A stretch of 64,000 nt of DNA from Paenibacillus mucilaginosus 3016 (GTDB lineage Bacteria; Bacillota; Bacilli; Paenibacillales; NBRC-103111): NCBI RefSeq assembly GCF_000250655.1, contig NC_016935.1:5350001-5414000 (forward strand). The letters run 5' to 3'. The notes under the pieces were generated by a model, which saw nothing but the letters and a program-made list of their open reading frames with translations, did not search any database and had not been told where the DNA came from. A program made the translations under genes and the position numbers. Positions 7,795-16,236 of this stretch are shown one piece after another. Position 1 is the stretch's first letter, and each line of letters opens with the position of its first letter.

Positions 7795-8907
7795 TCACTT
7801 GGACTTAAGTTTCTGGTCGTTCATGCACAGCTGGTCGACATAGCTGCGGATTGTGCCTTCCCGGGTCCGCAGCGTTACATGCAGGCTCTCCAGCATAGAG
7901 AGGCTGTAATCCGAATCTTTCCATGCTTCATAAGAAATGCCGAATCCGTTCGCAATCCACAGCTCGGCATTCTTCGCCTCATGCGGTCCGAAGGGATCCA
8001 GGAAAACGACGGGTGTCGCCGAGGCCAGCGAATCGATCAGCGTCGCTCCCCCGGGCTTCGAGACAATCGCCTTGGACCCGCGGACAAGCTCATACAATCC
8101 GTGACGGCGGCCGGGTGAGGTGAAGACGGCCGGCTCCCCGGCCCGGACCTCGCCGAATCTTGGGAATGTATGCCGGGGCGGCTCCCCTTCCTTCCGCCAC
8201 GCCTCCCAGCACGGGTCATTCATCCAGAAGCGGTGCTCCCCATGCCGCTCCGCTTCCTGCGCAGCGCCCGCGATGATATCGAGCGCGAAGCCCTTTCCCT
8301 CCAGCTCCATCCGTTTCCCGAGGTATGTGCCCATGCCCCATCCGCCGCCGTGGAGCACCAGGCGGTTCTCTCTCTCCGCATAAGGAACCGGAGGCTCCCC
8401 GGTCACGGGAAGACGGAAGAGGACCTCGAGGGCTGCGGCATCATACATACCGACCTCCCTGTAGCGGGATGCGTAATCGGGGACGTACTTGCGTACGCTT
8501 TTCCAGGAAGGGGATACTCCCGCATCCACGTAGAGCAGCTCCGCCTCGACCGGTTTCTCTCCCATCCGCTCCCGGTAGCGGTCCAGGAGATAGATCCAGT
8601 GGCCGGAGAGCACGACGAACCGTCTGCGGTCCTCCTCCTCCCACCGGGAGAACAGGGCCTCCGCCGCCTCCCAGTCAATCGAGGGCCGCACATCGGCGGG
8701 CAGCCGCTGGGCCACCAGCGCCACCGCGAAGTTCGCATGATACTCCCAGCGGCTCTCGGCTATCTTCTCCTGCTTCTCCTGCTTCAAATAACTTTCGAAC
8801 ACCACGGCTTCCGCGGCATGTCCGCGTGCTTCCAGCTGCCGGCACAAGAGCAGCGACGGGATATAAAATCCAAGGCCGAAGCCCGAGCCGAGTATGGTCC
8901 ACTGCAT
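7795..8907 (-). CDS. GT-B fold glycosyltransferase-like protein
   Basis: 370 residues. N-terminal GSGFGLGFYIPSLLLCRQLEARGH is the glycine-rich loop and helix typical of GT1/GT28 enzymes. The C-terminal half has SKPGGATLIDSLASATPVVFL followed by GPHEAKNAELWIANGFGISYE, matching the donor-binding region of MurG and macrolide glycosyltransferases (GG-T-E-type motif, here GGATLID). With the cytidylyltransferase in the operon, transfer of a sugar onto the cluster product is likely. Donor and acceptor unknown. The alternative, a non-catalytic GT-B homologue acting as a partner protein, cannot be excluded because the usual Glu after the GG motif is absent. Confidence 0.75.
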   Translation of the reverse strand: MQWTILGSGFGLGFYIPSLLLCRQLEARGHAAEAVVFESYLKQEKQEKIAESRWEYHANFAVALVAQRLPADVRPSIDWEAAEALFSRWEEEDRRRFVVLSGHWIYLLDRYRERMGEKPVEAELLYVDAGVSPSWKSVRKYVPDYASRYREVGMYDAAALEVLFRLPVTGEPPVPYAERENRLVLHGGGWGMGTYLGKRMELEGKGFALDIIAGAAQEAERHGEHRFWMNDPCWEAWRKEGEPPRHTFPRFGEVRAGEPAVFTSPGRRHGLYELVRGSKAIVSKPGGATLIDSLASATPVVFLDPFGPHEAKNAELWIANGFGISYEAWKDSDYSLSMLESLHVTLRTREGTIRSYVDQLCMNDQKLKSK

Positions 8908-8919
8908 GGACTGCCCCCC

Positions 8920-10260
8920 TTACCGAGTGAATTCGAGCGACAGCGATTCGAGCAGCCGAAACAGCCGCTCCGTATAGCCGCTGCCGTGCTCCCTGTCCCG
9001 CCCTGCGGAGCAAATGTACAGCCGGCCCTTGAACGGATGGTCCGCAGAACGGTTCACCGTCAGCGTATTCGCCGTCAGCGGAAGCACGCCTCCATCCCGG
9101 CCGGGACGGTACAGTACCCCTTCCCGGTCCATCACCGCCAGCAGGTCTTCGAAGACCAGACCCGGCGGCAGGGAAGGCAGCGTACAGGACCGCAGGTTGC
9201 CCTGAAGGCCGGCCTCCTGCAGGAATTGGTCCAGCCCATGCTTGATCAGGCTCATCGACTTGCGCGCATTGATCTCGACGAGCGGCGCCAGTTCCCCGTC
9301 CGCCAGCCCCATGGAGTCAATGCAGACGTGGCCGAAATAGCCGTCCCGGTGCAGCTCGCGGCCGATCGATTCCATCAACCCGAAGTACCTCCGCTCTTCG
9401 AGCTCCTCCAGGAAGAGCGGCTCCGGGGTATAGGACTCTTGATAAGCGAATTCACTGTTCGCCAGCCGCTGGACGGACAGAATCCGGACCGAACCCTCCT
9501 CGCCCACATGAAACTGGCAGGAGAAATCATACGCTTTGGGCAGCAGCGTCTCCAGCACGTACTCGGTGCGCTTCCCTTTGTTCTCCTGCCCGGCCGTATG
9601 GGCGGTGATGCGCTCCAGCATGCCTTCCGAGTCGATGAGCAGGTTGCCCTGCCCGGATACTCCGTAATTATCCTTGATCAGGAAGGGGCCTTCCGCAAGC
9701 AGAGCACGGCCGGCGGCCGCAAGCTCCCCGGAGCTGCGGACCGTCACCGCCGGGTTCCGGAGGCCCAGCCGGTCTCTCATCTCCGCCGAATACACCTTCG
9801 TATTGACACGGGTGATCACCTCCATCGGCGGCACAGGGCAATTCAGTCCGAGGACGCGCGCCGCCTCCTCCGTTCCGGGGATGACCGCGAAGGGCTCCAG
9901 CGTCCCCTCGCCCGGCAGCCACTCGGCCAAGTCGCTGCGAGGGAGCGCTGCCAAGAGCTCCGGCACGCTCAAGTGAGGGTTCGCCCCGTCTTCGTCCAGG
10001 GGAAGCCGGTTATGGCGGAAGGTGAAGCCGAGCTCGGCCAAATACTGCAGGTGGGCCGCATTCATCGGACGGCGCGTGAGGAGCGTGTCCCCCTCCCGGC
10101 AGAAGGGGAAGAGCAGCTCATCCATCGCCGAGACCATCCGCCGGCCGGCGGGGTCCGGGAGCCCCGGCAGCTTGACCAGTCCTTCCGGCCGCCAGAACTG
10201 CTCGGCCTCGAAGGAACCGCAGTGGACGCGGGGCAGGGCTGTACCTCTCTCCGGCCGCAT
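8920..10260 (-). CDS. ATP-grasp ligase, candidate amino acid:carrier-protein ligase (BtrJ-like)
   Basis: 446 residues, ATG at 10260 preceded by GGGAGATAACG and only 2 bases after the carrier-protein stop, so coupled to it. Landmarks: VNTKVYSAEMRDRLGL (152-167), nucleotide-binding FLIKDNYGVSGQGN (193-206, K196), and the metal-binding end VEINARKSM (328-336). The N-terminal 140 residues are a separate pre-ATP-grasp region and the last 90 a C-terminal cap, an arrangement like BtrJ and pheganomycin-type ligases. BtrJ-type enzymes attach an amino acid to the phosphopantetheine arm of a carrier protein using ATP. Direct adjacency to a free-standing carrier protein supports that role here; the amino acid is not predictable by eye. 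Confidence 0.82.
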   Translation of the reverse strand: MRPERGTALPRVHCGSFEAEQFWRPEGLVKLPGLPDPAGRRMVSAMDELLFPFCREGDTLLTRRPMNAAHLQYLAELGFTFRHNRLPLDEDGANPHLSVPELLAALPRSDLAEWLPGEGTLEPFAVIPGTEEAARVLGLNCPVPPMEVITRVNTKVYSAEMRDRLGLRNPAVTVRSSGELAAAGRALLAEGPFLIKDNYGVSGQGNLLIDSEGMLERITAHTAGQENKGKRTEYVLETLLPKAYDFSCQFHVGEEGSVRILSVQRLANSEFAYQESYTPEPLFLEELEERRYFGLMESIGRELHRDGYFGHVCIDSMGLADGELAPLVEINARKSMSLIKHGLDQFLQEAGLQGNLRSCTLPSLPPGLVFEDLLAVMDREGVLYRPGRDGGVLPLTANTLTVNRSADHPFKGRLYICSAGRDREHGSGYTERLFRLLESLSLEFTR

Positions 10261-10262
10261 CG

Positions 10263-10523
10263 TTATCTCCCGCTCTCGGCCGTCTCCGGCAGATGCTGCC
10301 GGATATATCCGCAGAAGGAGGCAATCGAATCCAAATGAGACAGATCGAAGGTATCAAAGTCGATTTCCACCCCGAATTCGTCCTCCACCCGCAGAATAAA
10401 ATGGGTGATCAGCAGCGATTCCATGCCCGAATCCTTCAGAATGCTCGATTCCGGTGTCAGCCGGTCCGCAAGTGCGGGGTCTTTTTTCAGCTCGCCGATC
10501 AGCTCAATAATGCGTTGTTCCAT
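10263..10523 (-). CDS. free-standing acyl carrier protein
   Basis: 86 residues from the ATG at 10523, favoured over the ATG two codons upstream because AAGGAG is then 8 rather than 2 bases away. The phosphopantetheine site is KDSGMESLLITHFILRVE with Ser36 as the probable attachment residue (the DSL motif is altered to ESL). Downstream EDEFGVEIDFDTFD matches the acidic helix-2/3 region of ACPs. Not part of a PKS or NRPS gene, hence a discrete carrier like BtrI. It sits between the hydrolase and ATP-grasp genes and probably carries the aminoacyl intermediate acted on by the ligases and the decarboxylase. Confidence 0.88.
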   Translation of the reverse strand: MEQRIIELIGELKKDPALADRLTPESSILKDSGMESLLITHFILRVEDEFGVEIDFDTFDLSHLDSIASFCGYIRQHLPETAESGR

Positions 10524-10547
10524 GATCATCGCTCCTTCGATTCGTGA

Positions 10548-13133
10548 TTAACTATTCATGGCTTGCAGTCTACCGCCCGAGTAGAGGATCACCTCCTTGC
10601 TCAGATAAGGATGGGGCCCGCTGCCGTAGCCGGGGAGCAGCAGCTTGCGGGTAAACAGATGCTTCCCAAACAGCTCCGGCGAGGTAGCGAACGCGAACAG
10701 CGCTTTCCTGGCCGGGTTGAGCGGGTTCGGCTGAATGAACAGCACGCAGTACGGCCCCGGGTAAAAGCGCCCTCCGAGGCCGAAGCCATCGACCCGGAGC
10801 TCAGCACGCAGTCCGTTCGGAACCTCCGTCCGCAGCCAGTCCAGCTGAGAGCTTCCGCAGCCGGCCCAGATCCAACTGCGGCGCGCCAGCCGTTCCCTTG
10901 GGAACCCCGGTCCCAAGGTCAGGTGCGGGTAATCGACGTACACCACAGGATCCCAGGTCGCCGTCTTGGGACGGGCCATCACGTCCAAAGCTCTGCGGAC
11001 GGCCCGCTCCTCCTCTTCGGTCCCCCATTCGCCGGGGATCAGCACGTCCACCCCGGAGTTGTATATCCCGAGAATCCCCGTTCCATGAGAGGGGAGATCC
11101 GCCTGCAGAATGTCCGTCCCGCTTACCTGCCGCCAAGCACCGTCCGTCCCTTTCCTGAACTGCAGCTCGCCTGCGGAACCCGGCGGCACGGTGAAGCGCT
11201 GTCCGTCAATGACGGCCTGCACCGGTCTGCCGCCGGCCTGTGACGGATGCAGCTTGAAGCCGCCGGTCCCTTCGGTAGCGATCGCATACGTTCCCGGGGC
11301 GGTACGCTCCCCGGTGAGCTCGGCCGCCGATGCCGCCTCATAGGAGGTCACCTCCAGCCAGAAGCTGCGCCGGTGTCTTCCGATGGCGGAGCGGAATCGG
11401 ACCGCCGGCGGGTCCTCCCGCTTATGGTGCTGCAGAAGCCAGTTCAGAGTGAACGGAAGGTAATGAAAGCCCTTCGTGTCCCAGTGATTCGAACCGGTCT
11501 CCAGCACGCCGGAGTGATGCCCGGGCAGTGCGGCGGCCGGAAGGGTGTAGGCTTCTTCAAGCAGGTAATCCTCATCCCCGCACAGGTTGAGAATGGGCAG
11601 ATGCTGCAGATTCACCAGATTCGGCAGATAAGGGACACCTGCGGTAACGGATATAGCGGCGAACCGGTCGGGATAAGCCTCAGCCAGCGCCCATGCGGTG
11701 GAAGCCCCGTTGGAATAGCCGGTCAGGGTGATGCGCCCCGGATCAATCCGATAGCGGCTGCAGATGAAGTCAAGGCCCTCCAGGAAAGCGGCCTCGCCGA
11801 TACAGCCGCCCATTGTGACTCCCCGGCACGAGAAGGTTGCAAGCACGGCACCGGTCTCCACCCCACTGAGGAAGCCGTCCCGGAAGTCGGGGAGGAACAA
11901 TTCCTCGTGCCCCACCGGCAGTAGAACGATAAGGGGGAAGGAATCCCCTTCCGAATACCCGGGCGGGAGCAGCAGCGTGCAGCGGACAAGAGCACCGTCG
12001 AGCTCCGAGACGAAATAATCGTCAGCCAGTCTGCGGGGATACGAAGCCTCTCGGATGGGACGTCCCTCCCTCACGGCCGCCAGGCAAGCCGGCAGATAGT
12101 CCGCATACTCCCAGGCGATGCGGGGCTTCTCGTCTTTGAGCGCCCCGCGCTCCTCCTCCCGGATCGCCTCCAGCTCCCTCAGAATGCCCTCGATCGTGGC
12201 CCGGTCGTCCCCCGGAATCTCCCGCCCCTCCTGGAGCTGCTCCCATTCCCGTTTCGCCGGCCGAATCAGAGCATCCAGGGGATTAACGATCAAGGGCGCA
12301 CTTAGGCTGTGACCATTGCCCTGGATATCCGCATACCGGATCTCGAAGCACAGCAGGGACCGGGTCAGGGAGCGCAGCCCCTCCAGATCGACGGAGATGA
12401 CCCGGTGGAAGGGCAGCTCCAAGGATGCGATCACCCGGCCATGGTCATTGCGTACGTTCAGCGCCGCCGGTTGTCCGTCATCCACCTCCGTCCGGTCCGC
12501 CGCCAGCAGGAATACCGTATGCTCCGGCCCCTGCGCCAGTGATTTGAATTCGTGTACCAAGACGGCCCGCCTGCGGACATTACGGTTCAAGAATTCCTCA
12601 TACAGCGGATGGGGCTGCCGGGCCGCTTCCTCCTCCGGATCGCTGATCCGCAGCGAGCGGTCTGCCCTCAGCTCGGTGAATTCGATCAGAATCCCATGCT
12701 CCCCCTCGCACAAGGGAATCAGAAAAGGCCCGGAGTCGCAGTAAACGAGCTCGCCGCCGATCCAGATCCGCCCCTTGATCTCGAAACAGCGGAACAGCAG
12801 TTTCCTGTCCCGGTCACACTGCAGCCGGGCCGCCAGGAATAACGATTCCCCTTCTTCCAGGCGGTACCCTGTCAGATCGAGCTCTCGGCTGCGCGGATCG
12901 ATGCGATCCAGCCGCCGGCAGGGAGCCGCCATCCTTCCGCCGGGTCCCGTCAGTTCCAAGGCGTCCGGTCTCTCTTCCTCCAGCCGTCCGCTCCACCAAT
13001 CGGGAGCCTCCGGGTTCACCCTGCCGAGGATCGCCGGCCCGCTCCTGACCGGTCCGATGGCATACGCCTTCGTCAGCCGCATGGGTTCTCCCGTGAATCG
13101 ATTCAGATCAGGCATCCTGTCCACTTCCGTCAT
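10548..13133 (-). CDS. large alpha/beta-hydrolase protein heading the cluster operon
   Basis: 861 residues from the ATG at 13133, which has a consensus AGGAGG site; longer reading in the same frame lacks one. Three parts: an N-terminal beta-rich region (about 1-300), a central esterase/peptidase-like alpha/beta hydrolase (about 370-570), and a C-terminal region of about 280 residues that I do not recognise. The triad is visible: nucleophile Ser474 in TGYSNGAS, Asp520 in LCGDED, His550 in GSNHWD. The central part resembles polyhydroxybutyrate-depolymerase or prolyl-oligopeptidase type esterases. No signal peptide. First gene of the operon; it could release or transfer the acyl group from the carrier protein, or hydrolyse a protected product, but this is inference. 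Confidence 0.78.
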   Translation of the reverse strand: MTEVDRMPDLNRFTGEPMRLTKAYAIGPVRSGPAILGRVNPEAPDWWSGRLEEERPDALELTGPGGRMAAPCRRLDRIDPRSRELDLTGYRLEEGESLFLAARLQCDRDRKLLFRCFEIKGRIWIGGELVYCDSGPFLIPLCEGEHGILIEFTELRADRSLRISDPEEEAARQPHPLYEEFLNRNVRRRAVLVHEFKSLAQGPEHTVFLLAADRTEVDDGQPAALNVRNDHGRVIASLELPFHRVISVDLEGLRSLTRSLLCFEIRYADIQGNGHSLSAPLIVNPLDALIRPAKREWEQLQEGREIPGDDRATIEGILRELEAIREEERGALKDEKPRIAWEYADYLPACLAAVREGRPIREASYPRRLADDYFVSELDGALVRCTLLLPPGYSEGDSFPLIVLLPVGHEELFLPDFRDGFLSGVETGAVLATFSCRGVTMGGCIGEAAFLEGLDFICSRYRIDPGRITLTGYSNGASTAWALAEAYPDRFAAISVTAGVPYLPNLVNLQHLPILNLCGDEDYLLEEAYTLPAAALPGHHSGVLETGSNHWDTKGFHYLPFTLNWLLQHHKREDPPAVRFRSAIGRHRRSFWLEVTSYEAASAAELTGERTAPGTYAIATEGTGGFKLHPSQAGGRPVQAVIDGQRFTVPPGSAGELQFRKGTDGAWRQVSGTDILQADLPSHGTGILGIYNSGVDVLIPGEWGTEEEERAVRRALDVMARPKTATWDPVVYVDYPHLTLGPGFPRERLARRSWIWAGCGSSQLDWLRTEVPNGLRAELRVDGFGLGGRFYPGPYCVLFIQPNPLNPARKALFAFATSPELFGKHLFTRKLLLPGYGSGPHPYLSKEVILYSGGRLQAMNS

Positions 13134-13138
13134 CTTTC

Positions 13139-13144
13139 CCTCCT
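13139..13144 (-). promoter_or_regulatory. ribosome-binding site fixing the hydrolase start
   Basis: AGGAGG on the minus strand, 5 bases before the ATG at 13133. It decides the start of the 861-residue hydrolase gene against upstream in-frame starts. Confidence 0.8.
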
Positions 13145-13252
13145 GCAACCCGACATTCCCTCCGCTATCTTTCCTAAAAATAATCGAATAGTCAATTAAT
13201 GGATAGGGCTCATTTTTCAGATCAAGTATACGAAATTTCGGATGGCTCGAAA

Positions 13253-13286
13253 TTAAAAAAGAACGGACTGCCGGAGCAGCCCGTCC
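13253..13286 (-). terminator. rho-independent terminator (minus strand)
   Basis: Stem ACGGGCTGC / GCAGTCCGT with loop TCCG, followed on the minus strand by TTCTTTTTT. It is the second hairpin after the GH43 gene and lies upstream of the biosynthetic operon, so it insulates the operon from GH43 transcription. Confidence 0.8.
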
Positions 13287-13323
13287 TTGGGATTTGTTGA
13301 TCATGAATCAGGGAGCCATGCTG

Positions 13324-13390
13324 CAAATAAAATACACCTCTTGGCCATGCAGGGAACCCGAAGGCCCCCTCCACGCTGCCAAGAGGTGCA
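13324..13390 (-). terminator. terminator of the GH43 gene
   Basis: Long stem TGCACCTCTTGGC / GCCAAGAGGTGTA enclosing a smaller GC-rich hairpin, followed on the minus strand by TTTTATTT. It starts 20 bases after the GH43 stop codon. Confidence 0.78.
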
Positions 13391-13409
13391 TCTCACATCT
13401 ATCTAACCC

Positions 13410-15971
13410 TTACTTCCCCTGTGCCAGATCGGCCAGCTGCGTCGGAGACAGCGCGCCTTGGTACACGCGCACATCGTCCATCAGACCCTTGAACGGCGTA
13501 TCCCACCAGTTGACGCCGAGGCTGAAGCTGGCATCCGTCGTCGTGAAGATATTCGGGAAGTTCGAACCCGTGAACTTCGCTTCTCCATTCACGTAGACGA
13601 TGATCGTCCCGTTATCCACGGAGAACGCCACATGCGTCCACTCGCCTACCGGAATCGTGAGGCCGGCCGGCGCGTCGTACCACGTTCCGCTGCCGGACCA
13701 GACCATCGTGTTGTTGGCTGCCGGACCGCTTGGCACGAGACTGACCCAGTTGTTCGTATCTTTGGCGCCGAAGAACGTTGTCGTGAACGGCGTCAGCTGC
13801 TCCGGCTTGAGCCACAGCGATACGGAGTACTGGCTTCCCTTGATCAGGCCGCTCGGCAGGCGTACGCCCGAAGCGCCGTTGAACACCGCCGCCTCGCCGA
13901 CTTTGCCTTCCGCAAACGTAATGCTGCCGTTCGTGTTATCGATGCGGCTGCCTGTAACCGTGCCCGCTGCGAATCCGCCTGCCGCATCTTTCAGACCGTC
14001 CTCGAAGGAGTAGTGGGCCTTGAGGTCGGCATCCTGGTAAGGCAGTACGGTAATGTCAAACGTCTTCGTCTTCGATACACCGCCCTTGGTGATCACTGCC
14101 GTCAGGGTGGCCTTCAGCGGAGCCGAGCCATCCTCCGGACGGTTCACAACACCCGTCTCCGTAATCACGGCCGGATCGGAAGTCGTCCAGCTGATCTGCG
14201 CATGACGGGTGCCTTCCGCAGGCAGAGACAGGTTGGCAATCACCTTGCTCGTGTCGCCAAGCTGGAGATCGTTGTACACATCCTCTACCACTTGTGCGTC
14301 CGACTTGTCCTGCAGCTGGCTGCCCCAGACCGATACGCCGTTCGAAGACAATGCGGTAAAGGTATTCACATACCGCTCGGAAGTCGGATCCCACTGCCGT
14401 ACGAATACGCCGTTGTACGTTTCGCCGTCGATGGTCAATACAGCCTCGTTATGGCCCGTTTTGTTCCATGTGCCCTTCACGTCGCCCGAGATCGTGTTGT
14501 TCTTGTTCAGCTTGATGAAGGAGGACTTGGTGATGCTGCCGGAGTAGGTTTGTCCATGGTTGATGAACTTGTACTCCCCGATGAGATCCTGGCGGTTCAG
14601 CTTCTCCAGCTTCTCGCCGGTGTAGCGGTAAGGCGCCACCACCGGCCAGCCGTCCTTGTTCATGTACATCGGGTGGACGCGAAGCTCATGCGCTTCTCCG
14701 GTCTGCGGGAAGCGGGAGTGGAACACAAGGAACTGCTGTCCTGTCTCCGCATCGAAGTAAACCGAATTGTGGCCCGGCGATACGTAACCGAAGCCGATGC
14801 CCGTACCCGGATCGCCGACTTTACGCTCGAACAGGAAGTTGCTAACGAGCTTGTTGCCGATCGGGGAATGGTCGACATCGCCCGGCAGCACGGCGTTCTG
14901 GCCGTCGGCATCGACATAGGGACCCTCAGGGCTCTTGGATCGGAACTGGCGCATGTTGTAGCCGCCGTCCGCGCCAAGCCATCCGTAGGTCACATACAAG
15001 TAATAGTAGCCGTTATTCTTGTTGTAGACGATATAAGGGCCTTCACCGGATTTGCCGAAGCCGCCAGCAATCTTGATCCCGAAGTAACGGTCAATCGGGT
15101 TGCCGGCGGCCGTCTTGCCGTCTTGGCCCGGGTAGATCGCTCTGCCCGTCTCCTTGTCGATCTCCAGCAGGAATATCCCGCCGGACCAGGAGCCGTAGGA
15201 CATCCACAGCTTGCCGTCCTTATCGTGGAACAGCGCCGGATCGATTGCATTCGGGAAGCCGCCCTCTTCGTTGGTGTTGTATTCACCGCTGGTCTTGAAC
15301 CATTTCTCGTTCGGACCGCTCAAGGTTCCTTTGTCAATCAGCGTCTGGATGTTGGTGTTCGTGTACTTGGTGTTGATCTGGCTGTTATTATCATAGGCAT
15401 CATTGCCGGTAAACCCGGAATACATAATGGTATCCACATAAGTGTAGGGGCCTTCAATGGTCTGGGATACCGCATACCCGATCGCGGAGCGCTTCCAGGT
15501 CGAGGAGGTGCAGTAGTACATCATATACGCACCCTTGGTGCCGTCGCTGTTCACATAGTTCGGATTCCAGAACACATCGGGTGCCCATACGGAGAAGCCG
15601 CCCTTGCTGTCGGAATCATTCTCGCCGGCCCAGGCGAACGAACCGGCCAGATTCTTGGACAGGTCCCCGAAAATCACATTGTTCGGAGTCGCATAGCCGT
15701 TCGTAAAGCGGGTCCAGTTCAGCAGATCCTTGGACTTGGCCGCCTCAATGTGGGAGCCGAAGACATAGAACGTATCCCCATCCTTCACCACGGACGGATC
15801 GTGTACCGAAACATTCTGGAACACCGGCGGTGTCCCCTGTACATCCTGGCCTGGCTTGTTGCTGTTCTGGACGGAAACTCCCGCCGCATCCTGGCCGAGC
15901 ACCGTACCGGGTGCCAGCAGTGTCAGCGCTGCCATTCCAAGGCCCATGCGCCGAATCCATTTTGTCGTCAT
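13410..15971 (-). CDS. secreted GH43 arabinanase-like glycoside hydrolase with LamG-type domain
   Basis: 853 residues with a signal peptide (about 1-26, twin basic start, hydrophobic core, cleavage near VLGQD). GH43 five-bladed propeller spans about 45-460: catalytic-base Asp58 in VSVHDPSVV, then FWNPNYVNSDG, IDPALFHDKDGKLWMSYGSWSGG and GEGPYIVYN. Next comes a small beta domain (about 460-570), an Ig-like region related to repeats in other secreted hydrolases (about 575-650), and a LamG/concanavalin-like carbohydrate-binding domain (about 660-850). Likely an extracellular endo-1,5-alpha-L-arabinanase. The RBS is AGGAGA upstream of the ATG. A cre site 30 bases upstream predicts CcpA repression, and two terminators follow. 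Confidence 0.88.
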   Translation of the reverse strand: MTTKWIRRMGLGMAALTLLAPGTVLGQDAAGVSVQNSNKPGQDVQGTPPVFQNVSVHDPSVVKDGDTFYVFGSHIEAAKSKDLLNWTRFTNGYATPNNVIFGDLSKNLAGSFAWAGENDSDSKGGFSVWAPDVFWNPNYVNSDGTKGAYMMYYCTSSTWKRSAIGYAVSQTIEGPYTYVDTIMYSGFTGNDAYDNNSQINTKYTNTNIQTLIDKGTLSGPNEKWFKTSGEYNTNEEGGFPNAIDPALFHDKDGKLWMSYGSWSGGIFLLEIDKETGRAIYPGQDGKTAAGNPIDRYFGIKIAGGFGKSGEGPYIVYNKNNGYYYLYVTYGWLGADGGYNMRQFRSKSPEGPYVDADGQNAVLPGDVDHSPIGNKLVSNFLFERKVGDPGTGIGFGYVSPGHNSVYFDAETGQQFLVFHSRFPQTGEAHELRVHPMYMNKDGWPVVAPYRYTGEKLEKLNRQDLIGEYKFINHGQTYSGSITKSSFIKLNKNNTISGDVKGTWNKTGHNEAVLTIDGETYNGVFVRQWDPTSERYVNTFTALSSNGVSVWGSQLQDKSDAQVVEDVYNDLQLGDTSKVIANLSLPAEGTRHAQISWTTSDPAVITETGVVNRPEDGSAPLKATLTAVITKGGVSKTKTFDITVLPYQDADLKAHYSFEDGLKDAAGGFAAGTVTGSRIDNTNGSITFAEGKVGEAAVFNGASGVRLPSGLIKGSQYSVSLWLKPEQLTPFTTTFFGAKDTNNWVSLVPSGPAANNTMVWSGSGTWYDAPAGLTIPVGEWTHVAFSVDNGTIIVYVNGEAKFTGSNFPNIFTTTDASFSLGVNWWDTPFKGLMDDVRVYQGALSPTQLADLAQGK

Positions 15972-16002
15972 TCCTTGATCTCCTCTCTCTTGGTCAACGG
16001 TA

Positions 16003-16017
16003 TTGAAAACGCTTTAA
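16003..16017. promoter_or_regulatory. cre site (CcpA operator) upstream of the GH43 gene
   Basis: TTGAAAACGCTTTAA fits the catabolite-responsive-element consensus (TGAAARCGYTTW). It lies about 32 bases before the GH43 start, where bound CcpA would block transcription. The matching site at 18732 lies before the GH8 gene. The surrounding 15972-16180 holds only AT-rich promoter-like sequence. Confidence 0.78.
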
Positions 16018-16183
16018 AGACAGATCGTTTCATTTCTTACCGCATCCCCCCTATGTACGTTATCCTTCTTCATTAACCGCTTACAATTGCCAAATTTATT
16101 CATGCTTTTGTAAACAAGTTAATGATAATATAAATAAAATAAGAGATCAAGCGTAAGTTTCATGTTTATGCTAATCATTTTTA

Positions 16184-16225
16184 TAAAATAAAAACGGCCC
16201 CCTCCCCTGACGGGAGAAGACCGTT
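16184..16225 (-). terminator. terminator after the serine hydrolase gene
   Basis: Outer stem AACGG/CCGTT and inner CTCCC/GGGAG, followed on the minus strand by TTTTTATTTTAT. Starts about 12 bases after the stop of the gene at 16237-17397. Confidence 0.82.
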
Positions 16226-16236
16226 CGCCTGCTGCC

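Noticed and set aside
8170-10338. 722-codon plus-strand open frame opposite the glycosyltransferase and ATP-grasp genes
   Set aside because: Antisense shadow of high-GC coding sequence; His/Arg/Pro-rich with no domain. The same applies to the long antisense frames opposite the cyclase, GH43, cysI, cysJ and NRPS genes.
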